A stretch of 64,000 nt of DNA from Neelides folsomi (Eukaryota > Arthropoda > Collembola > Neelipleona > Neelidae): assembly GCA_034687125.1 (NCBI GenBank), contig JAQGBZ010000014.1, forward strand, positions 372,001 to 436,000, read 5' to 3'. How positions within the stretch are numbered: position 1 is the stretch's first letter; the number at the start of each line of letters is the position of its first letter. Below, one piece after another: positions 11,897 to 23,396 of this stretch. The notes under the pieces were generated by a model. The model worked only from the letters and a program-made list of their open reading frames with translations. It was not told the DNA's origin and searched no databases. The translations under genes and the position numbers were made by a program.

Positions 11897-14800
11897 AAAC
11901 TGAGGTGCAGTACGAGCGGATGCGATTGCAGAAATTTTTCCGCTTCTCCCCTCAACAAAGAATCTCTACGCCAATGCGACGCTTGTGGCCATTCTTGGAT
12001 CACTCACTGTAAGAATTTTTTCTTTATTTGCTTTTCCTAGAAAAGACCCCAATGCTGCCAATGGAATTGAATGTTCAATTGGCATTAAACCGCAATTGCC
12101 CCCAATGACAAAATCGATTCAAGATAAATGGCATTGAAGCTTCAAGCCCCATTTCATTTCACTCCCCGTCACTTGTCATGGCATGTTAAGGTGTTTAATT
12201 ATAGTCCTTCCTTATCCGTTTCCTCTCAGCCTCTCAGCCTTCAACCCATAAAGCCCTTTTGCGTAGTGAGATTCCTTATGGTCACTAACTTCATATCATT
12301 TTATCCATATTGTCTATCTTGTAATACTCAAAATGGTAAAGCTGATTGTATTTGGATTGTGGAAGAGATAAGGGTGGATATTTCAAAATAAATTTTAATT
12401 TGAGCCAAAAAAGCAAGATGAGGAGATTCGGGCTGATGAGGAGGATAGGAATGGGTCAATTTGTCTCGAGGCCAGGTCGACCAGAGAGACGGCCAGTGAT
12501 TCTGTGAATTCTAGGGAATGTCGAGTGAAGGCGGACAAGCGCCAAAGGTCATATTCGCAACAATGAACTTGTTCCTCGTTGCGTGGAGTTGTGTTTGCTC
12601 CTCCATGGTTTGTTTGCTTCCCTATGTGAGAGAGCTTCTGAGTTTTTAGCCGTCCAAGCTCAGCTTCCTTGAGTCCTCCATTGTTGGAGAGACACTTGAT
12701 TGGGCGAGAGGGGAATTGACAGGAGAGATAAGAATGACAAGTGAACTTAAAAAGGGGCACCACTTTGGAGCAAAAAGTCCATTAAGGACAGCTTGAAAGA
12801 CAGCGACCCTTGACGTTGACCTGAGAGCATCAGACTGGGAAGGAGAACCGGTCCCGTCCACGGTCCCCTGCCCCCGCCCCGACACGACTCCTAATTACGG
12901 ACCATTAAGGCCGGCGAAGAGCGAAAAAGTGAGATCTTGTCAAATTTGTTCCTCTGCCCCCGTAATTACATTCCGGACGAGGTTCGGTTGAGAGCGAGGT
13001 GGTTAAAAGTCGATTTGACTCCTCGACAGGAACGATGACCGCTTGATCATTCTGGTCAATCTTTTCGGTTCGGCTCCGAGCTCCTTCAGCAGACGTCGAC
13101 CATTCTCCTCCGCACAGAGAGGAGCATTCCTTGGCTTTGACTCTCCGCGAATTGTGAGCGAGATGAGAGTGCGGTTTAATCTCATTGTACCAAGATCCCT
13201 CTGATCACTCGACTGTGAAACGAGTGTGCCTCTCGGAAAATGATTAAAAGATTTCTCCCTGACTACTCAGAGACTCACAGAGAAGACTCTCATATAGAAA
13301 TCTCTCATAGAAGAGTCAGGGGAAGAAAAGGAGTCTCGAGACTCTCGAGATGAGTGAGTCAGCAGGAGGAGTGACACTTGGCTGACATGACCTGCTACCA
13401 GCCGGCCTTAATTGACACGCCGAGTCATAAAATGCATTCCTCCGTGTCAGAAAGGTTGGAGGGAGGGAAATTAGTCACAATCAGGAGAGGGATCAGGCAA
13501 TTCACACATAGGTGACAACTGAGCGACTCTCATCGCCTATTTTTATTGCGCCGCCGATCCCTTTGTTCCCGGCTCCAACCGTTTTTTATCTCATCGCTCC
13601 TTTATGTAAAGTGGTCCTTTGATCCTCATCCCCCTGTGGGATTCTCAAGACCAGGAGAAGACGAGCATTATTCCCCTTGCTTCAATCCCCTCCATACAGG
13701 GGATTGAAGGAAGGAGTTAAGGAGATATTTGAAAGGATATACATTTATACAGTACAATACATGTATTAGTATTTTAATATCCCTTTGATAAAAGCCATGA
13801 ATGGGCTGAGGGGATAAAGGGCGGCTATAAAGGGTATGACAGTGGGATTTGGTGACGGTGTTGGGACAAGGTAGGGGGGCAGGACAGGAACGAGTGCAGC
13901 TGTCACAGGCGCGTAGTGCCTAATGGGTTCAGGACTCCGCCTCCCCGAGACTCGTCCCACTCGAGCTGATGACGGGAGGACACGCGAGGAGTGACAAGTC
14001 CCATCCTCGACAGATTGCCAACAACCACGCGAGATACACTTTGATGAGGAAGTCCATTCCATTACCTCGCGCCAGAGATTGGATTGACTAGGAGCTTTTA
14101 TTGTCTCGATTTGGATTGAAAGGGAGAATGGAGATTGAGAATGGAGAGTGACTTGGTCTTCGAGAAGAATATCTTTGGCTCGCTTTAAAGAGAATGAAGA
14201 CGTGAGTCGATGGAAGAAGCAAAAGGGAGCAAGGGCTCAGCGGGCAGTCGGTAAATAACCGAAAAGGGGAAGAGGCCCGGGTGAATAGGAGTTATTGACA
14301 AGAGATGACGGCCATTCAAAATAGTTTCTTTTTAGCGCATCTGCCCATTGAACTCTACTTTTTAGTTTAGACAAAGGGACTCTGTTTGATTAGGATCGAC
14401 GGGCTGGAAAGGCTTTCAAGTCCTTTCATTGCCTCCTCCGAGAGGACACATGATAATATAGGCTCTTTAGCCCCGGCCCATCTGCGCATCTTTAGTCTCT
14501 CAGATTTGCACGCTATCGATCCAATTGCGAAAATGGCCAGCGACGCAGACGCCACGTTGACCCGACGGCGACACTTGGCGGGGCTCAGGGCCATGTCATG
14601 GGCCCATTAACCCTCTCCGCAACCTCATCCTCTGCTTACCAATGGGCGACTTCTTTCGCAACGTGATTTGTGAGGATTCCACCCGTGTAATGCGCCATTA
14701 TGACATGAGGACAATAAAAAGTGGTTTCCAAAGGCCGTCGTCTTTTTGCCGACGAGGGGCGGCTAATGGCCAAAACAATGTTGAACCTCCAGGCGACATT

Positions 14801-17581
14801 TTTTCCCCTTAATTTGCCACTCATTGTGTCGCGCGACGGCGGACGAACAACGTGACGGAATCTTATGATTTTTTACAGTGCTCGAGAAGCTCCTGACGGC
14901 TAGGGACGACGCGTTGTCCGTCTTCGATGTCTGCAGTTTGGCCCTCTACGGAACACACGCTCTCCCTATTCGTCTCAAAATCGTCATTGTAAGAAGGTCC
15001 TCCCAGCCATTCCAATCTAATCCACGTGATTTAGGAACGATTGCTCGCCACTCTCACTCCAGATGAAATCGACAAGATTCTCCGAAGCTTCGGATGGTCT
15101 CCTCAGGATCTCGCCCGAGGCTATATGATTCAGGTGCTTAATAAGTGCCGCTATTATGTTCATTGTTGTATCCGCTCGTTAGGGTAAACATCAGTGAGGA
15201 ATATATTTTTATTTTGACTCAGGACTCGCGAGGAGTTCTGCTGGGCCGATGGTCGATGCTTCCTCGTGAAGAGGAAATCCTGATACTCCAACAGTTCCTT
15301 CGGTTCCAGGCGACTCGGGTTCTGAGCTTCGCTCTGCTTCGAGAGGATTTCCCCGTGCCCAATTCCCCGGGCCTCAACAATCACCCGCCAAAGACATCGC
15401 CGCAAAATATGAACCACCAGCTCACTCCTCCTCCGCCTGTCAAAAGTGAGTATTTGAATGAGGAAAAAAGGTTCCTTTGGTTGAATGAGTAAAAAGCTTC
15501 TTTTCTTTGACGCTCACTTTGTTCATATTTCACATATTAAGGTCCCCTCAAAACTCCTTCGTCACAAATCCTCAACTTGTCAACCCAATCGTCTGGAAGT
15601 GAAGATGAGGAATTGTGTAGAAATGGGCTTGATCTAACTCTCGACTTGAGGGCAAAATCCCACCACCATCGAAATCACTCATCTCCAAAGAGGCCCAGAG
15701 AAACTGAACCACCAAATAAAGACTCAGAACACACAGACCGAGGGCAGGTGAAGAAGAGCCAGTCGGCCAAGAGACCCTGGATCTTCCCCTCACCTCAAAT
15801 TGTCAACCCAGTCACAGGTAATGCCCCTAAATTACCTTTCAAATCAGGGCAAATTACCCTGAAAAATGCATACCAAGACCCTCTCAAGACCTTATATGCA
15901 TTTGTCCCTCCCCATTAAAGTGTACAAGGAATGAAGGATATCATTACTTAAATTACAGGGAAAAGAAGAGTACAATGTTCTGTTTGCTTGAAGACATTCT
16001 GTGACAAAGGGGCTTTGAAAATCCACTTTAGTGCCGTCCATCTGAGGGAGATGCACAAATGTACGGTCTCTGGTTGTACAATGATGTTCAGCTCCCGCCG
16101 GTCCAGGAACCGCCATTCGGCCAATCCCAACCCGAAGCTCCACACTCCCCACATGCGGAGGAAGATCTCGCCCCATGATGGTCGGAAGTGTCAGCCGGTT
16201 TTGAATCTGAACAATCCACTTTTGCTTTCCTCCATCCGCTTCCCTCCCTTCTTGCCCAACATCTCGCCCAAGTCGCTGTTCCCTGAGAAGCCAGAGGGAC
16301 ACGAAGAAGAATCAGAGAGGTAATTGGAATCACATTTTTTGCCCAAGCTCCACACGTGGCTTTTCAATGCGAACGACAATGGGCGTTTAAATACCTATAG
16401 GGCCCATTAATTGATTATATCCCCTGTGCATAAAAATGCCCGCGTGGGACTTAACCCAAGTGGGTTTATTACCAGAACATATTGTATGCATACATTGCTA
16501 TATGTATTGATGTATAAGAACTTCATATTTGAAAACACAATTATCTCTGATGTGTGACATTGACATTTCTGGCCCCATTGTCCCTTTCGAGTCCATTCCT
16601 TTATTCACAATAGGAGTCGAACATTAAACGGCGAGGCTCGAGGCCCAATTCCCATTTAAGACCCTTTTTTCTCAAAATGAGTTTTTTTGCTAAAGGATGA
16701 TGATGGACGAAGAGGACGAAATGATGTATTCCCCCGAAGAGGAGGACGAAGTGGCGAGCGTGGAGAGCAAAGAGGAAAGTAAAAAAGACGGGGCGAGGAA
16801 GAGGAAGCTGAAGAATCCTGTAAGGCTCCATGACATGCCGGATGACTCCAACGACGACTTTTGCTGCTATGATGATGGGACGGAGGTGAGCCATGAAGAA
16901 GAAGACGAAAAGAAAGACGAGGAAGAGGAAGAAGACCATTTGGGTCGGTTGGAGTCGCTCCCCATTTTCACTTCCCCTTCAAACAATTCGGATTTGGGAA
17001 CTCCGGCATCGTCCGGAACCCCAAAATCCGAAGATGAGGAAAACAACGGAGGGTCTTCAGCTGGCTCAGGTGAGAATTTAAAATTAATTAATTTCGTTTC
17101 ATTCTGCAGACGTGCATGAGATGCAAAATGAGTGACATGATTAATAATAAGGACTCGTGGACGTAAAGGCAAATAACAAGTTAGATAGCACTTTAATTAT
17201 CACTTTTGACAGACGGAGAAATTCCAGTTGACAGAGAAAACCCACGAAGGTGTTTGACATGCGGTAAAGTGTTCCAGAATCATTTTGGAGTTAGGACTCA
17301 TTATCAAAACGTTCACCTGAAGGTATGATGGGAAATTCCCCTTGGCCACGACTCATTTCCACATTTAGCTCATGCACAAGTGCACCGTTGACGGATGCAA
17401 TGCGGCGTTCCCGTCAAAGCGATCTCGCGACCGCCACTCCTCGAATCTCAACCTTCACCGGAAGCTCCTCTCGACTTCCGACTTCGACTCCAATGGGGAT
17501 GATTTGAGAGACGGCGAAGGGCGATTCAATCACTCCATATTTCAAAATGGATCAAACAATCAGCTTTTTGTAGAATTTTAA
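11897..17581 (+). CDS. Basonuclin/disconnected-type zinc-finger factor, copy A (5' exon missing)
   Basis: A nuclear C2H2 transcription factor of the basonuclin family (vertebrate BNC1/2; fly disco is related). Exons by GT-AG and family match: 11897-12008, 14879-14988, 15035-15133, 15223-15445, 15542-15817, 15959-16319, 16696-17069, 17213-17322, 17369-17581; 625 residues, all phases consistent. Residues 1-38 are the Cys-rich start ([21 protein letters not shown]), matching the BNC N-terminus. Residues 38-150 are the BNC domain ([41 protein letters not shown]). Zinc-finger pair 1 starts at C280 ([27 protein letters not shown]) and pair 2 at C532 ([21 protein letters not shown]). An acidic stretch and the basic [12 protein letters not shown], a likely nuclear signal, lie between. 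It stops soon after pair 2, so the third pair of the family is absent. The initiator exon was not found; upstream must end in phase 0. A polyA signal AATAAA lies at 17,658. Confidence 0.93.
12525..12869. promoter_or_regulatory. Duplicated intronic element E16, copy A
   Basis: Aligns with 33,155-33,447. Shared: GCCAAAGGTCAT-TTCGCAAC, AATTGACA-G-GAGATAAGAA, GCGACCCTTGACG-TGACCTG and GTCCCGTCC-ACGGTCC. Several indels lie in between. Confidence 0.55.
13048..13198. promoter_or_regulatory. Duplicated intronic element E17, copy A
   Basis: Aligns with 33,591-33,714. Longest shared run is CTGGTCAATCTTTTCGGTTC; then TGCGGTT-ATCTCATTGTA or its near-match, AGATC and CCTC. Moderately conserved. Confidence 0.45.
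13406..13550. promoter_or_regulatory. Duplicated intronic element E18, copy A
   Basis: Aligns with 33,868-33,970. Shared: CCTTAATTGACAC, then CAATT-CACATAGGTGACAAC and TATTTTTA. Spacing differs by about 40 bp. Confidence 0.45.
13680..13709. repeat. Perfect 12-bp inverted repeat with 6-nt loop
   Basis: CTTCAATCCCCT and AGGGGATTGAAG flank the loop CCATAC. No counterpart is seen in the matching intron of copy B. It could be a hairpin or a dyad binding site. Confidence 0.55.
13847..14057. promoter_or_regulatory. Duplicated near-identical 211-bp element E19, copy A
   Basis: Matches 34,503-34,713 at 210 of 211 positions; the only difference is A at 14,034 against T at 34,690, so 13,847-14,033 is 187 bp of perfect identity. 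Identity ends abruptly on both sides: the flanks at 13,840 and 14,058 do not resemble those of copy B. No shared protein frame is plausible. It is either under extreme constraint or was recently homogenised between units. Confidence 0.8.
14250..14351. promoter_or_regulatory. Duplicated identical 102-bp element E20, copy A
   Basis: Identical over all 102 bp to 34,959-35,060, starting GGTAAATAACCGAAAAGGGG and ending GCGCATCTGCCCATTGA. Non-coding intronic block; the sequence diverges again at 14,352. Confidence 0.8.
14371..14561. promoter_or_regulatory. Duplicated intronic element E21, copy A
   Basis: Aligns with 35,073-35,247. The left run, from ACAAAGGGACTCTGTTTGAT to GGAAAGGCTTT, is identical. 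After a diverged middle, 14,502-14,561 equals 35,188-35,247 over 60 bp (includes GCTATCGATCCAATTGCG). The run carries an ATG in good context, but the frames after it differ between copies. Confidence 0.7.
14653..14862. promoter_or_regulatory. Duplicated intronic element E22 with 103-bp identical core, copy A
   Basis: Positions 14,653-14,755 are identical to 35,379-35,481 (103 bp; includes CCACCCGTGTAATGCGCC and GTGGTTTCCAAAGGCCGTCG). Similarity continues with small changes (AAAACAATGTTGAACCT, TGTGTCGCGCGACGGCGG) almost to the splice acceptor of the next exon. Confidence 0.75.
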
Positions 17582-20500
17582 TCACGCAGTCTTCGGTTTT
17601 AAATCGCATCATTCCATTGTAAATCATACGATATGTAAATAAGTATTACATTATGTAAATAAATATAATTCATTTTCATTATGTAATGAATGCATCAATG
17701 TATTCAGCTATTCCCACTGTGAACATGAAATGTTACTTTCACATATGTACAACTTACACACACACACTTGTTATTTAAGTTTTAATGAGTAAGCAAGCAT
17801 ATCATACAGAAGGATATTATTATTGTAAAAAAACGAAATAGAGAATGTGAGGTGTACATAATGTTACGTATTCTGTCGTCAGGTCTGGTTAAGTTTATAT
17901 TATATAAAATTATTTAGTAATTATCTCGAGTGATACATAATGGATCTGATAGTGTGAGATCTTTGAGTCAAAAAAAAATTCACTGTAAAAAGTTCACACT
18001 TTCACTTTTATAATGAAAGTCTTTATAAATATAAGATTAGAGTAAATGTTATTTATTTATGATAAATTAAATTCATTTATTGACACAATCCTCACATGCT
18101 TATAAGAAAGCTTGCACATTTATTTTATAGCTGTTAAAAATATTTTCGCGACAATGATCTTTTTTTCTTTTACTCAATTTTTAGATAATAATAAAATTGT
18201 CTGTATAAGTAATGTGTAAATGAATGTTAACTATTATAATCTACAAATATTTGATTAGCATTTAATGAGAATGCATTTAGTTAATTATTAATATCTTAAA
18301 TTGTAAGAATTAAATATATAATACATAATTAAAAATACTTACATTTTACATTTATCAAAAACCCGAGATTTTGTTAGTAATTATTTATGTAATCTATGAT
18401 GGTAAAATTACACACACTCAATATTATGTAATAAAATAAAATAAGCGGTAATGATTTATAGAATATTGATTGAATTATGATCTCCGTTTATCACTATTCT
18501 GTATTTATTATCTGTAGGTGTACAATTAGTACGATTCGGTATTTTAAAATGGTCTCAACTCAAATATTTAATTGTATAATCATAGCAGATCAATCAATTG
18601 TAAAACCTTCTGAGCTTTAAATAAATTACGGATTTTGCATAATTGATTTCAATCATTTAATAATTGGATCATGAACATTTTTATTACTTCCTAGTGACAA
18701 CTTAAAAATTAATCAAACTGATCAAAAGTGCTAGTTAAACTCCCATTCCATTCATCCCTGGATCTAACAATTTGAATGGACTCAGGGGATGTGGATGTGT
18801 GAGTTGGTGTAATAAAGCGTAATCGCTGCATATAATGAATATACACCATGTTATAATTTGGCAAATAAACACTCGAGAGAAACACGAATCTTGACTGTTT
18901 GTTATTTATCATGGAGGACGAGAGGGAATGAGTGAATGGGGGATCGATAGGGAATCCCTTCTGGGTCATTAAATTCACTAATTATTTCCAAATTCATCAA
19001 GGAGGAGGAAATTTAATAGCCCACAGCCAGTTAAGGATGTCAACACATCCATTTACTTTCCGCTAACGTTTCCTTTGAGTTAAACAAACACGCCCTCGAT
19101 TTGCATATCATAATTAAAGTTCCTTAAAATCCACCGACAACCCTCAAAATAAATGTTTATTGACATTCCTTCAAATAAGAAAAATTAATTTGGGAAATTC
19201 AAACAACTCAAACAAGAATATTTATTAACATGTATCATATGAGTATCATCTGAACCGAATTCACATACAATATACTCATATATAAAAATTTAAAGTGCGT
19301 TATATATTAGATAAAATATCTGTATATCATCTCAAATCTCACAAGTATGAAAATATAACTACTGATATAGAGTTATTGATTTATGAATAAAAGTTCATTG
19401 ACTGGAGATGAGTTTTTCTCAATGAGAAAATGAATTATAAATGAGTCTCGTATTTGTGCCCGACTTTTTAAAATTGAAAAGGGGTAGTGAATAATTCACA
19501 ATGGGTAAAGTTGTAAATGAGGAGAAATTAGGAGTAAATTATTTATCTAGAAAATGTAAAAGAAATCTCGGGGGTTGAGAGGAGGACATGCGGATGAAAA
19601 ATTCAGGGCTTTTCTGGTCAGATTTGTCTGAGGCACTTAGGGAAATTGGAGAAAGAACCGTAGCCACCCATCCATTCTCTAATGCAATGCGGACCGGCCC
19701 GCCCTCAATAAAAGCATTGCTTGCAATAAAACCCACAGGAAGACCTTCCTATCGATCTTCATGCAAATCGGACCTTTTCACTCAATCCCTCCCGCAACAA
19801 CTTTCACAGATCCTGTACATGGGATCTTATGTAATACAAAAGGGAGAGAATATGCTCCGTCCGATCTCCCCCACTTACAACTCTTCCCTTTCAATTCCCT
19901 CTATCATCCCCGTCTCTTTCCGGGTGATTTCCATATAGAAAGGCCGCTTTCTCAACCCATCTACCTTTTCCTTGTAATTTGTCAGGATGAGAACCTCCGT
20001 GGAATGTACAAGTATCGGACCAATTTTGAATTGTAAATTCGGCCCCCGTCAGCCCCAAAAAACTTTTACAATTCTCAAAGGAGTGGATTTGAAAAATTTC
20101 AAAGGAACCTTGATATTAAATATCAGAGCGTATTATTAGGCCAGAATTCCTAATTAGAATATTTAAGAAAGAGCCCAGTGGAATTAATAGACCGGGCCAC
20201 AGGGTTTGATTTGTCCTGGTCAAATATTCCCCTTCCATTCCATTCGGAGAGACGTGAAACCACCCATAGGATGAGAAATGGTATTTGCCCTCACAAGGAT
20301 TTGAAGGATCATTAAGAGGCAGAGGGAAAACAAAGGGGAGCTGGGAATCCATACTGATTGCGACCTTTTTCGCCTTGAACCCTCGGCGGCAACTCCAACT
20401 CCCAAAAACTCCAGACAGAAGAGACAGAAGGGAAGAGGAGGCTCCGATGATCAACAAAGCCTTCGTCCACTCGTCCCGACAGAGAAACAAAAAGGATGCC

Positions 20501-21170
20501 GAGGGACCGCGCTCCATATATCTTATACCCACCACATCTCATCCCTCTCATTAAACGCACTCCTTGAGGGAGATTCCTGTCCTTTGCTCATCTCTGGGTG
20601 ACGTTGAGCTCATCGTCAATGGCTCTGAGCGAACAGTAAAAAGAAAGAAAGTCATGGTCGTAATGGGAAGGGCGAATCTGTAAATGATAAAAGGGCGGTT
20701 GCAATTTGTAAAATGAGTTGATGTGGAAGTTTAATCGAATTCCAAACAATCCCGAGCATGGGAGGAATGGAGTGATAAAGTAATAATGTTGACTCAAATG
20801 AAAGCCCAGAAATGCTTTGAACGTCGTTTCCGCTTTGATTGGCGTTCTGGAATGGAATTCATCGAAGGGACAAAAATGGAGAGTGACAGGCGGGGAGCGG
20901 CAGCCGCGATGACAGAACGGCAATGCCCGACATTGAGAGAACAACCACCTTGGAAGAGTTGGAACAACAAGGAAAACACAACACTCATTTGTAAGTTGTC
21001 AGGAGAGTTTTCCCCTTTTTCACACAAACGGCTCCTTCCCATTTCCCATTTTCCCAATCTGCTCAAACTTCTTCGGCGGCGTCAGGGAACTCAGGGAAGA
21101 GACGAGCGGGGAAATTGGAGGCGGAGAAATCGCGCTCCAGAACTGCTTGATTTCACACTCAACGGCTCCA
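17582..21170. other. Spacer between the two basonuclin units
   Basis: 3' flank of copy A: very AT-rich at 17,600-19,540, then a GC-richer part at 19,540-21,170 with no protein family recognised. E23 (19,005-19,056) shows that the duplicated unit continues 3' of the gene. The second unit begins at or before 21,171. Confidence 0.6.
19005..19056. promoter_or_regulatory. Duplicated 3' element E23, copy A
   Basis: Aligns with 39,792-39,845: GAGGAAATTTAAT, GCCC-CAGC, GGATGTCAACA and CATTTAC. It is the only clear match I found 3' of the two genes, and it keeps the common offset of about 20.8 kb. Confidence 0.45.
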
Positions 21171-21282
21171 GTCATTAGAGCCCGAGAGAGTGTCGTTCGA
21201 ACGTGGCGTTTTGATTTATTATGGCTCAGAAATCAAGTGCTGGGAGGTTTGACACGGTCCAGTTGACACAAGATGAGATCAT
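21171..21282. promoter_or_regulatory. Duplicated conserved element E1, copy B
   Basis: Partner of 361-471; about 20,810 bp apart. TTTGACACGGTCCAGTTGAC and GATGAGATCATCG are the clearest parts. Confidence 0.55.
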
Positions 21283-21590
21283 CGTCGGAGTGCCAGCATC
21301 CATCATCCATGGGGCCATGTAGTAATAGGAAAGATTGAGACTCAGTCAGAAACTGTTCCCCCTTCCCAAGGAAAAAAAACAATTGCCGCTTCCCTTCCAT
21401 GTCCTTCTTCACTTCTGTCGTCAAATTGTTATGGGACCTGTGTGAAGATTATGGTTTCAGGCTGGGTGGTTTCGAGTCGTCCCTTCGAGTGTCGGCGAAG
21501 GGTAAACAGAAGACTGCTGACACGAGATAGGGATCTTCCTTTGTAGGACATCCTTAAGGGAGACAAAAACATATGTCTCGTCCCTGTCCC

Positions 21591-21660
21591 CACCGCCTGG
21601 GCATTGCTTGAGCATCGCCTGGGCATCTCCCAAGCACCGCCTGAGCACCGCCTGGACAGG
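21591..21660. repeat. Short degenerate GC-rich tandem repeat
   Basis: Variants of a CACCGCCTGGGCAT-like unit, 11 to 13 bp long, recur about five or six times (GCCTGGGCATTGC, GAGCATCGCCTGGGCATC, AAGCACCGCC, GAGCACCGCCTGG). It is absent from the matching place in copy A. Confidence 0.6.
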
Positions 21661-21763
21661 CGAGGAAAAGGCCCCCAATTAAAACCCGCGAAGGAATTCT
21701 GGAATAGGTAAGGAGTTTGGAAGTGCGGAAAGGAGCCGAAAGCTCCCTCCGTCTCCGCCAGTT

Positions 21764-22015
21764 GAATTGTCAAGGGATTCCCTCCTTTGAAGGCTCATCA
21801 TCGGAATAATGGGGATAAAGGGATTATGGAGAGAGGGAAATGAGCGAGAAATGGGCACCTCCCGGGGGTGTCCGAATTTGTCTCTGCAGGACGAGGGACG
21901 AGGGGCGCGCGGCACAACGCCAAGGCGACTCCCCGTCGGCCAAGAAATATCCATGAGAAATGATGGCCACTCCAAATGATCAACCGAGGGTCCAAAGGGG
22001 TCCCCAGGGATCCTC
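21764..22015. promoter_or_regulatory. Duplicated conserved element E2, copy B
   Basis: Partner of 854-1,114. Left end GAATTGTCAAGGGA, right end CCAGGGATCCTCA. Copy B lacks about 15 bp of the middle. Confidence 0.65.
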
Positions 22016-22375
22016 AATCGATTCTCCCTTCACGCTCTCTTTCTCTTCATATTCCATGAAGCGACTTCTGCTCCCACAAAGCCAACCTTCATGGATGTGT
22101 GTGTGTTCAACCCTTCTGTAGGCAAACAGACTAATTGGCCCGCGAATTATCAATCCATTCCCCCATTTAAGCTCATTCTGACTATAAGCTGGGGCTTGAT
22201 CCAGGGGCTGTAGGTCCTCGTGGGAGAAGTAATGGACATTCCACGACTTCTCATCGGGAGCGAGAGGGACGCGGATGACTATTATGAGTTTATGAGTAAC
22301 CCGTTGGAGGGGCAGGAGAGGTGAGGGAAGATGAATAGTGGATTTTTTGCCCTCTCCCCAACTCGCCCCTTGTAA

Positions 22376-22473
22376 TGAAATGAAAATTTTTAATTCTGGG
22401 ATGGAGGCGGACTGTCTGACAGCTCCTTAAATATTGCCTAGGAAAGATTAAAATGACCTATCGCACGACACTC
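22376..22473. promoter_or_regulatory. Duplicated conserved element E3, copy B
   Basis: Partner of 1,387-1,500; keeps TTTTTAATTCTGGGA and TGACAGCTCCTTAAATAT. Confidence 0.55.
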
Positions 22474-22980
22474 GCTCCCGACTGTAAACTATCATTCGTG
22501 GGACTCACTCGCATGCACCGACCACTCACTTTACGACCCTTCCCTTCAACACACTCGACAATAGTTAAATGCACTCGCATGTAGGGGATTCATCATATGA
22601 GGCATAAGTCACCCTTCAATTATGGATGGGTTCAAGAGGGTTTCTCCCCTTGTGGTCTAATGAGTAGCTCCAATGGTTGAGTGTCACCCTGTGATTACGG
22701 ATAAGATATTTTGGGCCTCAATTAAGGACCAGAATGTGAGGAATTTGTGAATTGGGGAAATTAATACTCTTCGACTCAAGAGGGGCTCTGAGGATGATCC
22801 TGATGAAATTGTGGGGAGTTGTATGTAATTGCCGTGAATGTGATTTTCCTCATTTCGAGGCTGGAAGCCTCTGCTGGAAAGTGGGGATGGGTGAAGGTAA
22901 TTGGAGGAATCGAGCTATTGAGCCTCACGAGGATCTGCTGGGCGTAATTTCCTATAGGACTGTAACTACACATTGTTAAA

Positions 22981-23044
22981 GTAATTGTGTGTCTGCCCTA
23001 AATTAAATGCCAATCTTACCAGCCAGCTCCCCACGAACGATGTG
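22981..23044. promoter_or_regulatory. Duplicated conserved element E4, copy B
   Basis: Partner of 1,671-1,733; keeps GTCTGCCCTAAATTAAATGC with one or two changes around it. Confidence 0.6.
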
Positions 23045-23223
23045 ATGAGAAGAACCTTAGGTCAGGGAAAACAATTTCTTTTTTCCCAGCGGACGAGAAC
23101 ACCTTTCGGTCCCATTCCTGTAATTACTTATTTTCATCCCATTTCGGGCCGCCTGCACCTATGGCAGGGGTCGGGCGAAGGATAAAGGATTGTCATATGT
23201 GAGATCTGGCAACGGGAGCGAAG

Positions 23224-23396
23224 GGTGTTGTTTCTCTATTGATACGTGGCTGGGCTGTCGTGCACGGTAGGCCGGCCTCTAATGAGTTTTTGTTTTGAAG
23301 GAATGCTGGCTTGGTCATCTGTCAGCGACGAGGCGACACGGCCCATCCCCGCCTCCCTCATCACCACCATCGCCCTCAGCGGCGAAGTCAGGGTCA
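23224..23396. promoter_or_regulatory. Duplicated conserved element E5, copy B
   Basis: Partner of 1,915-2,107. The run from CTGTCGTGCACGGTAGGCC to CACCATCGCC is kept; copy A has about 20 extra bases near its left end. Confidence 0.65.

Larger units (their letters stand above)
12009..14878 (+). other. Large first recognised intron of basonuclin copy A
   Basis: A 2.87-kb intron opening GTAAGA and closing TTTTTTACAG. It contains elements E16 to E22, the densest and most identical conserved DNA of the unit. The matching intron of copy B is 32,810-35,605. It is probably an intronic enhancer cluster (inference). Confidence 0.8.
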